A stretch of 12,285 bases of DNA, from the NCBI GenBank assembly GCA_947461915.1, contig CANHNG010000018.1:1-12285 (forward strand). The letters run 5' to 3'. The notes beneath the pieces are model-generated. The model searched no databases. It saw nothing but the letters and a program-made list of their open reading frames with translations, and had not been told where the DNA came from. A program made the position numbers and the translations under genes. This DNA comes from Flavobacteriaceae bacterium (lineage in GTDB: Bacteria > Bacteroidota > Bacteroidia > Flavobacteriales > Flavobacteriaceae). This document shows, piece after piece, positions 6,876-12,285 of the stretch. Position 1 is the stretch's first letter. Every line of letters starts with the position of its first letter.

Positions 6876-8504
6876 TTATTTTACTTGCGTTTTCAAAAAG
6901 GTAAGCATTTTAGCTTTTAAATCCTTGGCAACTCCCTTGTAAGATGCTTCGTCAGCAACATTTATCGTTTCATTTGGATCTTTGTCATAGTCATACAATT
7001 CTGTGCCTATAACTAAATTCTCATTATAAGGTTGAGTACTTCTAAAATCATTCGTTAACCAAATAGTATATCTAAATCTAGTATCTCTTAAAGAATATCC
7101 CATTACTTTGGCAGATGCATAACCTTGTCGCTCTTTTTCACCTTTTGGTCCACTTCGAGGGTATTGACTGATAGAAAAATCTTTTACTGATTTAGCTGTT
7201 TTGTTCATCAACGGCTTTAGGCTTTTTCCGTCCAATGCTTCGGGGATTTTGACTCCTGCCAAATCACATAATGTTGGAAAAATATCGACAAATTCAGTTG
7301 AAGCATTAGCAGTTGTAGCAGCAATTCCAGGAGCAGCAATGATCATTGGAGTGCGTGTTGCTTGTTCAAAATTGGTGTGCTTACACCAAATGTTGTGGTC
7401 ACCCAAATGCCATCCGTGGTCACCCCAAAGAACAATTACCGTGTTTTTGGTTAATTCTAACGCATCTAATTTATCCAATAATTTACCAACCTGAGCATCA
7501 GTATAGGAAATTGCGGCATAGTAACCATGAATTAATTCTTTTTGTTTCTCTACCGGCAAAGTCACCCCAATGTCTTTTTGATCGGTAAAAGACAATAGCG
7601 GTGGTATATCTGAATATCCTCTTAGCTCGCCAGAGTTATGAAAAGCAACTTCAACACTATTCTTAGGAGCTTCTTGAAAAACCGCTACAGGCATATCTTC
7701 TCTTTTGTATAAATCCCAATATTTTTTTGGAGAAACAAATGGTAAATGTGGTTTGGAGAATCCTACAGCAAAAAAGAAAGGTTTCGTATCTGATTTCAAT
7801 TTTTCTAATATTTCTAATGCTCTTAATGCATTAGCGCCATCATTATAAGCATTATCAGGAACATCGGCACTTTCAACAGAGGGTTTTAATAAATTAGATA
7901 CATATTCTTCTTTATCTTTATCGGTTAATCCTTTTTCATCAGCTTCTTTTTTATATTTTTTTGCCAATTCCTTTGTTGCAGGCAATTGATAGGCTCCAAG
8001 TACTGGCATTCCTGTTTCTTTTGAATAATACTGTTCTTCAGCTTTAGAATAATTATAATAGGGGACGCTCCAAGAAGGGCTATCCATTTGCTTATCAACA
8101 CAACGAGAATCATAAATCTTTCCAATTCCTTGAGTAGAATATCCTTGCGAAATTAAATATTGAGGCAAACTCAAAATATCTGGGTTGATGTCGCGCATTT
8201 TAGTTTTCAAATCCCATACTTTAGTATAATCAGGACGTTTCCCTGTCATTATGCTTGCTCTTGTTGGCCCACAAACCGCTTGTTGACAGTAGTTATTCAT
8301 AAAAACGGTTCCCATTTTAGCCAATCGGTCCATGTTTGGGGTTTTAACCAATTTATCACCATAACAACCCAAGATTGGTTTTAAATCATCTATGGCAATG
8401 AATAAAATATTGGGTTTGGTTTTTTGTTGCGCCACTACTGGAGCCGTAATTACCATTGCGAATGCAATAATCAATAAATAGAATGCTGGGTTACTTTTTT
8501 TCAT
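6876..8504 (-). CDS. S1-family sulfatase, iduronate-2-sulfatase (S1_7)-like, exported
   Basis: A complete 542-residue type I sulfatase and the first gene of the presumed operon. The signal peptide spans about residues 1-26 (VVAQ). Metal ligands D39-D40, maturation motif C78-G-P-T-R82 followed by SIMTG, G-K129, the GFSKPHLPF block (K251, H253) and W-G-D362-H363-G with GDHNIWCKHTNFEQATRTP are present. KPHLPF and the final block match human iduronate-2-sulfatase closely, so the family is probably S1_7, which in bacteria includes enzymes on glycosaminoglycan uronates and on ulvan. The residue equivalent to the His of GKxFH is Asp132 (GKIYDS). An insertion of about 50 residues rich in Lys/Glu (near 153-205) precedes the SKPHLPF region. 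It is preceded by a promoter-like element at 8627-8662 with a roughly 130-nt leader, and followed after 78 bp (or 39 bp with the longer start) by the FGE gene. Specificity is inferred only. Confidence 0.93.
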   Translation of the reverse strand: MKKSNPAFYLLIIAFAMVITAPVVAQQKTKPNILFIAIDDLKPILGCYGDKLVKTPNMDRLAKMGTVFMNNYCQQAVCGPTRASIMTGKRPDYTKVWDLKTKMRDINPDILSLPQYLISQGYSTQGIGKIYDSRCVDKQMDSPSWSVPYYNYSKAEEQYYSKETGMPVLGAYQLPATKELAKKYKKEADEKGLTDKDKEEYVSNLLKPSVESADVPDNAYNDGANALRALEILEKLKSDTKPFFFAVGFSKPHLPFVSPKKYWDLYKREDMPVAVFQEAPKNSVEVAFHNSGELRGYSDIPPLLSFTDQKDIGVTLPVEKQKELIHGYYAAISYTDAQVGKLLDKLDALELTKNTVIVLWGDHGWHLGDHNIWCKHTNFEQATRTPMIIAAPGIAATTANASTEFVDIFPTLCDLAGVKIPEALDGKSLKPLMNKTAKSVKDFSISQYPRSGPKGEKERQGYASAKVMGYSLRDTRFRYTIWLTNDFRSTQPYNENLVIGTELYDYDKDPNETINVADEASYKGVAKDLKAKMLTFLKTQVK

Positions 8505-8596
8505 TTGTTTTGTCGTAATTTTTTTAATGATTTTAAATACTGTCTTTTAAGAATGCTTTTAATTAAAAAGGTTTAATGGGATTCATCAAATTATTC

Positions 8597-8612
8597 CTAT
8601 TTTCAAAAATAG
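8597..8612. repeat. inverted repeat in the leader of the sulfatase operon
   Basis: CTATTTT and AAAATAG flank a 2-nt centre, giving a 7-bp dyad about 24 nt downstream of the -7-like box and about 93 nt before the first sulfatase start. Its position fits an operator, but the sequence is AT-only apart from the outer pair, so it may be chance in AT-rich DNA. Confidence 0.3.
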
Positions 8613-8626
8613 AAACAATCCTCTAT

Positions 8627-8662
8627 CTATAAATACAAAATTAGGGATTTAATTGTCCAACT
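8627..8662 (-). promoter_or_regulatory. promoter-like element upstream of the sulfatase operon
   Basis: Minus-strand sequence begins AGTTGGACAATT and contains the -7-like box TAATTTTG (8643-8636) followed by TATTTATAG. It matches the element before the PL6 gene (10504-10539) at 31 of 36 positions with no gaps, although neighbouring non-coding DNA is not alike. The first sulfatase starts at 8504, about 131 nt after the box. No comparable box was found in the short gaps between later genes, which supports a single transcript from here to beyond position 1. Confidence 0.65.
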
Positions 8663-8697
8663 TTCGTTGTACTTTTTTTGAAAAAATTAGAATACGT

Positions 8698-8722
8698 AAA
8701 CTTATCTTTTTATGATAAGTTT
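8698..8722 (-). terminator. possible weak terminator hairpin at the end of the PL6 gene
   Basis: A perfect 9-bp inverted repeat, AAACTTATC (8698-8706) and GATAAGTTT (8714-8722), with a 7-nt loop spans the last codons and stop codon of the PL6 gene. On the minus strand it is followed 9 nt later by a run of six T. The stem has only two G-C pairs and the T run is displaced, so intrinsic termination is plausible but weak; mRNA 3'-end protection is another possibility. Confidence 0.35.
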
Positions 8723-10414
8723 CAGTGTTCTCGAATCGGATTCAGATACTACTTTTACAAAGTAAATACCATTATTTAAATCCGAAACATCATACTGTTT
8801 ATTTTGGCTATTACTGGATTTTTTTTGAAAATCACTGTCCTTTTTTACCAATTGCCCATTAAAATTATAAATATCAACTTTAAGAAATTCTCCAGCATTT
8901 GAAGAATTTTCGATACTAAAAGATGTCGATGAAGGATTTGGAAAAATGGTTATGGTGTTTTTATTACCCGATATCTCGCTCGTATTTACAGAAAGCGGAA
9001 CAACTAAATAAGAGGGTCCTACTTCGCTTAGTTTCAAAGGATGATTTGTAGTTACTCCTGTAGTAAATTCATCACTTCCTACGTCTTTTAAAGTAATTGT
9101 TGCTGGTCTTGATTTTCTGCCGGTATCAAATAATAGATTCGGGTCGTCATCAGTCAATGGAATGTCCAATATGGCAGGATAACTGGAACTAGCTGCATCG
9201 ATTGCAGGACTGCCAGCCGACAACCCTTTATATCCATCGCTATTAGTCATCAAAAGCGGGTCTACATTAGTAATTCCTGAGGCAATCGTTATACCTAAAC
9301 TTCCTTTTCGAATATTTCCAACCCATGTCGTTCCTGAATTAGCATTAGAAAAAATAGCTCCAGAACTCTTTTGAAAAATATTGTTAGCCCATGTATTACT
9401 CGTTGCTCCGACTCCACCTAAATCAATAGTACCGCAATTGTAAAAAGTATTATGAATAAAATTAATGTTATTTAAAACTACTGGATAAGTGGTGGTATCA
9501 TAAATATAAGTTACTGCATCCGCAGAGCTTCCCACACCCGAATTTTCAAAATAATTATTGTAGCAAAACACATTATTGGCTTCTTTTACCCGAATTCCTC
9601 CAGCATTAATAAAAAAATTGCTGTAAGCCACATTGTTATCTCCATTTCTAAAAACTAACATCGCATCTTGCTGATTGGTAAAAGTGCAAAATCGAATGGT
9701 ATTTTCCTGGCATTTGATGGATACACTTTCGCTATCACCAAGACCTGTATTATTAAAATAGCAATATTCGACTATGGCTCTAGATTTATTTGAATTTTCG
9801 GTGCTTAAACCTATTCGAATAGGTTCATTTCCGTAATCTCCACCCAATCCATAAAAATCTTTAAAAGAACAATATCTTATTTTATGATAGCCAATAACAG
9901 TTGGTGATGTCGAAATTTGAATTGTACAACCAATAGCCGCTGTAGCCGGCTTTTTTTCTATATTACAATAGGTAATTTCATTGTATTGGGTTCCTGCTTT
10001 AATTGTAATATATTTTTGAGCATAATAATCACTAAAGTTTAGCTGGGTCAATACATTATTGTTTCCATTAACTTCAATGACAGTACTTAGACCTATATCG
10101 CCAGATGTAAATTGAAATCCACTGAAAACTATAAAATTCCCATTAATATTTATATCATTAGTACCGTTTAAAAAAACACCGCCTGGAGTAGCAGCCTTTA
10201 TCGTGATATTGTTCTTACTAATAGTCAAAGAAGTATTTAAATATTCGCCATCGGCAAGAGTGATGACATCCCCAGCTTTTGAATTACTGATTGCATTTTT
10301 CAATTCAGTTATGGAATTAACAGGAAATGTGGCTGCATTTGCCGTAATTGTTGTTAAAAGGTTAAAGGTCAAAATATAAAAAAACAGTTCGATCTTCGGG
10401 TAAGAAATATTCAT
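8702..10414 (-). CDS. PL6-family polysaccharide lyase with T9SS sorting domain
   Basis: A complete 570-residue secreted lyase of the chondroitinase-B/alginate-lyase type (PF14592). Residues 1-27 form a signal peptide (ANA-A). A right-handed parallel beta-helix follows to about 450, shown by repeated Asn-rich turns (NNN, NNV, CYNNYF). Residues fitting the PL6 active site are N196/E197 (GGDYGNEPIRIG), D227 and E229 as calcium ligands, K234 (VSIKCQEN) as base and R256 (VFRNG) as acid; assignment is by analogy with AlyGC (K220, R241; calcium ligands N181, E213, E215). The usual SNKS and RHG motifs are altered to SIKC and RNG. Residues about 488-570 are a Por/T9SS type A sorting domain (FPNPSSTSFSIE ... 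DLNNGIYFVKV), predicting export across the outer membrane. It has its own promoter-like element at 10504-10539. Family members cut alginate or dermatan sulfate; the true substrate here is unknown. Confidence 0.9.
   Translation of the reverse strand: MNISYPKIELFFYILTFNLLTTITANAATFPVNSITELKNAISNSKAGDVITLADGEYLNTSLTISKNNITIKAATPGGVFLNGTNDININGNFIVFSGFQFTSGDIGLSTVIEVNGNNNVLTQLNFSDYYAQKYITIKAGTQYNEITYCNIEKKPATAAIGCTIQISTSPTVIGYHKIRYCSFKDFYGLGGDYGNEPIRIGLSTENSNKSRAIVEYCYFNNTGLGDSESVSIKCQENTIRFCTFTNQQDAMLVFRNGDNNVAYSNFFINAGGIRVKEANNVFCYNNYFENSGVGSSADAVTYIYDTTTYPVVLNNINFIHNTFYNCGTIDLGGVGATSNTWANNIFQKSSGAIFSNANSGTTWVGNIRKGSLGITIASGITNVDPLLMTNSDGYKGLSAGSPAIDAASSSYPAILDIPLTDDDPNLLFDTGRKSRPATITLKDVGSDEFTTGVTTNHPLKLSEVGPSYLVVPLSVNTSEISGNKNTITIFPNPSSTSFSIENSSNAGEFLKVDIYNFNGQLVKKDSDFQKKSSNSQNKQYDVSDLNNGIYFVKVVSESDSRTLKLIIKR
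9051..9145. repeat. near-identical direct repeat inside the complete PL6 gene (copy 1; copy 2 at 10930-11024)
   Basis: These 95 bases match 10930-11024 with a single difference (position 9103, C versus T). They encode the stretch from LLFDTGRKSRP through KDVGSDEFTTGVTTN just before the sorting domain. Identity includes third codon positions, unlike most of the two genes, which differ at many positions. This suggests recent exchange between the paralogues. Confidence 0.85.
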
Positions 10415-10488
10415 TTGATTTGTTATTAATTCTAAATTTAAATATTGATTTTAAAAATAATTATTTTACTTTTTAATATTCAAATTTA

Positions 10489-10499
10489 GAGATTATCTC
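10489..10499. repeat. GAGAT-T-ATCTC palindrome in the PL6 leader
   Basis: A 5-bp dyad around one central base lies 13 nt downstream of the -7-like box at 10513-10520, near the expected transcription start. It could be an operator half-site pair. It differs from the dyad at the matching place before the sulfatase operon. Confidence 0.3.
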
Positions 10500-10503
10500 C
10501 CGA

Positions 10504-10539
10504 CTAGAAATACAAAATTAAGGCTTGAATTGTACAACT
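10504..10539 (-). promoter_or_regulatory. promoter-like element upstream of the complete PL6 gene
   Basis: On the minus strand this reads AGTTGTACAATT, then 9 nt, then TAATTTTG (10520-10513), which fits the Bacteroidota -7 box TAnnTTTG. An upstream TTG lies at 10538-10536, closer than the usual -33 spacing. AGTTGTACAATT is a near-perfect 12-bp palindrome and could instead be an operator. The whole 36 bp matches 8627-8662 at 31 positions without gaps. The start codon at 10414 lies about 98 nt downstream of the box, giving a long leader. Promoter activity is inferred. Confidence 0.65.
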
Positions 10540-10577
10540 GAAATTAAACTTTTTTATTTAAAAGTGATTAGGCAAAC

Positions 10578-12285
10578 TTATTTATTTATAATCAACTTCA
10601 TGGTTCTCGAGGTTTTTTCTGATACTAGTTTTACAAAGTAAATACCATTATTCAAATCCGAAACATCATATTGGTTGTAATGGCTAGAGCTAGATTTTTT
10701 TTGAAAATCAGCGTCCTTTTTTACCAATTGTCCATTCAAATTATAAATAGCAACTTTAAGTAATTCTCCAACAGTTGAAGAAGTTTCGATACTAAATGAA
10801 GTTGTTGTAGGGTTTGGAAAAATATTTATGATATGTTTTTGATCCAATAGTTCCGTTGAATTTAAGGAAAGTGAAGGGCCTCCCAAATAAGATGGCCCCA
10901 CTTCACTTAGTACCAAGGGATGATTCGTTGTTACTCCTGTAGTAAATTCATCACTTCCTACGTCTTTTAAAGTAATTGTTGTTGGTCTTGATTTTCTGCC
11001 GGTATCAAATAATAGATTCGGGTCATTATCAGTCGATGGAATATCCAATATGGCAGGATAAGTAGGACTAGCCGCATCGATTGCAGGACTGGCGGAAGAC
11101 AATCCATAATAACCTTCCCCATTTAACACTAAAAGAGGATCTATATTATTCACTCCTGAGGCAACATTTATTCCTAAATTTCCATTATATATATTACCCG
11201 CAAAGGAATTACCCGTTACCGTTTCAGAAAATATTTTCGCCTTTGTATTTTTAAAAATATTATTAGCCCAAGTATTATTGGTAAAAGTAGTAACCGCAAT
11301 ATTACCATTATTAGGTGTAATGAGTTTCCCTAGCTGTATTGGAGTACCGCCAACAAAAGTATTGTGAATAAAATTTAGATTATTCAAGTGATCTTTGGTC
11401 GAAGTTTCGTCATATACATATTTAATAGGTGCACTTAGGCTTCCATCTCCACAGTTTTCAAAATAATTGTTGTAACAATAGATATTATTGGCTTCTTTAA
11501 CTCTAATTCCTCCGGCGTTTATAAAAAAGTTACCGTAAGCAACATTGTTATTTCCGTTTCTGAAACAAAAATTAGTCTGTTGATTGTTGCGCATCGTATT
11601 AAATCGAAGAACATTTTCCATACTTTTTACAGATATGGTTTCGCTATCTCCAAGACCCGTATCTTCAAAATAGCAATATTCTACAATCGTTCTTGATATA
11701 ACAGTAGCATAAGAGCTGTTCCCTATTCGAATACATTCATTTCCGTAATCTCCACCCATACCAGGTAGGTGTTGAAAGGAACAATATTGTATTTTATTAT
11801 TACCAATCCCGTTAGGAATAATTTGAATCAAGTCGCCAGTCCCTGCTTTAGCGATCATAATTGCGGGTTTATTCTGAAAATTACTATAAGATATTGTGTT
11901 ATAAGAGCCCGTAATATAAATCATATGGTCGGCCGAGTACCCATTAAAATTCAATTGTGTAAGTGTATTTGAGTTGCCACTAACCGTTATAGGACTTCCG
12001 GTCATAGTCGTATTAGATGTAAATTGAAACCCACTGAAGGTTATATTATTTCCAGATAGAGTAATCGCATCTGTTCCATTCAAAAAAACGCCACCTGGAG
12101 AAGCTGCTTTTACGGTGATATTGCTCTTACTGATAGTCAAAGTGGTATTTAAATAAGTGCCATCTGCTAGAATGATAATATCGCCTGAAACTGAATTAGT
12201 AATTGCTGTTTTCAAAGCAGCTATTGTGCTTACATTTTGAGTTGATGGAATTCTGCTATATAAAGTAGTCGCCGTGAATAGATTC
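10578..12285 (-). CDS. PL6-family polysaccharide lyase with T9SS sorting domain (5' end beyond window)
   Basis: Paralogue of the PL6 gene at 8702-10414. The frame stays open to the window edge (first full codon at 12284), so the start lies outside; a TTG at 12215 is internal, because the 23 residues before it (NLFTATTLYSRIP ... AAL) align with the end of the signal peptide and first beta strand of the paralogue. 568 residues are visible. Counting from 12284, PL6 residues are E182/E183-region GGDYGNECIRIG, D213 and E215 as likely calcium ligands, K220 (ISVKSMEN) and R242 (CFRNG). The same departures from the usual SNKS and RHG motifs occur as in the neighbour. The last roughly 85 residues are a T9SS type A sorting domain (FPNPTTTSFSIE ... 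NNGIYFVKL). The gene ends 163 bp before the paralogue starts. One block near the C-terminus is almost identical at DNA level to the paralogue. Only the first part of the signal peptide should be missing. Confidence 0.9.
   Translation of the reverse strand, partial: NLFTATTLYSRIPSTQNVSTIAALKTAITNSVSGDIIILADGTYLNTTLTISKSNITVKAASPGGVFLNGTDAITLSGNNITFSGFQFTSNTTMTGSPITVSGNSNTLTQLNFNGYSADHMIYITGSYNTISYSNFQNKPAIMIAKAGTGDLIQIIPNGIGNNKIQYCSFQHLPGMGGDYGNECIRIGNSSYATVISRTIVEYCYFEDTGLGDSETISVKSMENVLRFNTMRNNQQTNFCFRNGNNNVAYGNFFINAGGIRVKEANNIYCYNNYFENCGDGSLSAPIKYVYDETSTKDHLNNLNFIHNTFVGGTPIQLGKLITPNNGNIAVTTFTNNTWANNIFKNTKAKIFSETVTGNSFAGNIYNGNLGINVASGVNNIDPLLVLNGEGYYGLSSASPAIDAASPTYPAILDIPSTDNDPNLLFDTGRKSRPTTITLKDVGSDEFTTGVTTNHPLVLSEVGPSYLGGPSLSLNSTELLDQKHIINIFPNPTTTSFSIETSSTVGELLKVAIYNLNGQLVKKDADFQKKSSSSHYNQYDVSDLNNGIYFVKLVSEKTSRTMKLIINK
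10930..11024. repeat. near-identical direct repeat inside the upstream PL6 gene (copy 2)
   Basis: Partner of 9051-9145, 94 of 95 bases identical and in the same reading frame. The copies are in direct orientation about 1.9 kb apart, so recombination between them could fuse the two lyases into one gene and remove the promoter between them. Confidence 0.85.

Noticed and set aside
6523..6942. 139-codon plus-strand open frame across the FGE start region
   Set aside because: It is antisense to two clear genes, and its hydrophobic stretch is the reverse reading of the FGE signal peptide region.
8556..8570. CTTTT-AATTA-AAAAG dyad in the sulfatase leader as a riboswitch or hairpin
   Set aside because: Five-bp, almost all A-T stem without conserved aptamer-like sequence.
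10548..10565. ACTTTT...AAAAGT inverted repeat as terminator of the upstream PL6 gene
   Set aside because: Six-bp stem with a single G-C pair and no T run after it on the minus strand; expected by chance in AT-rich DNA.
12213..12215. TTG at 12215 as the start codon of the upstream PL6 gene
   Set aside because: The frame is open to the window edge, and the residues before it align with the signal-peptide end and first strand of the paralogue, so the gene begins outside the window.
8702..12285. Plain alginate-utilisation assignment based on PL6
   Set aside because: No PL7, PL17 or KDG-pathway gene is visible, the active-site motifs diverge, and three sulfatases with an FGE accompany the lyases; the substrate is left open.

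Overview
The window looks like part of a polysaccharide utilization locus (PUL) from a marine or freshwater Bacteroidota bacterium, most likely class Flavobacteriia. The evidence is low-GC, AT-rich DNA; signal peptides ending in the typical 'AQ'/'SA' cleavage sites; C-terminal type IX secretion (Por/T9SS) sorting domains on the two large lyases; and Bacteroidota-type promoter boxes (TAnnTTTG). All nine recognised genes are on the minus strand, so transcription runs from high to low coordinates. Both outer genes are cut by the window edges. No tRNA, rRNA, CRISPR array or mobile element was seen.

Layout in transcription order: (i) 12285-10578, a polysaccharide lyase family 6 (PL6, chondroitinase-B/alginate-lyase fold) protein lacking its first residues; (ii) 10414-8702, a second, paralogous PL6 protein; (iii) from 8504 to beyond position 1, a tight seven-gene run: iduronate-2-sulfatase-like S1 sulfatase, exported formylglycine-generating enzyme (FGE), small exported cupin-like protein, sulfamidase-like S1 sulfatase, exported DUF6250/DUF1961-like jelly-roll protein, PF05426 (PL5/PL38-type) lyase, and a third S1 sulfatase that runs off the window. 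Gaps inside this run are only 10-78 bp, which suggests one operon. A 36-bp element containing a TAATTTTG -7 box is present 31/36 identical in front of PL6 gene (ii) and in front of operon (iii), so the lyase and the sulfatase operon are probably co-regulated.

Inferred joint function: the T9SS-tagged PL6 lyases would cut a uronate-containing polysaccharide at or outside the cell surface. The exported sulfatases, PF05426 lyase and DUF6250 protein would then desulfate and shorten the products, probably in the periplasm. The FGE would supply the formylglycine residue that all three sulfatases need (each has a C-G-P-S/T-R motif). Three sulfatases with uronate lyases point to a sulfated uronic-acid polysaccharide (glycosaminoglycan-like, ulvan-like or a sulfated glucuronan) rather than plain alginate. 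No SusC/SusD pair, glycoside hydrolase or regulator gene is inside the window, so the substrate cannot be fixed from the sequence alone.
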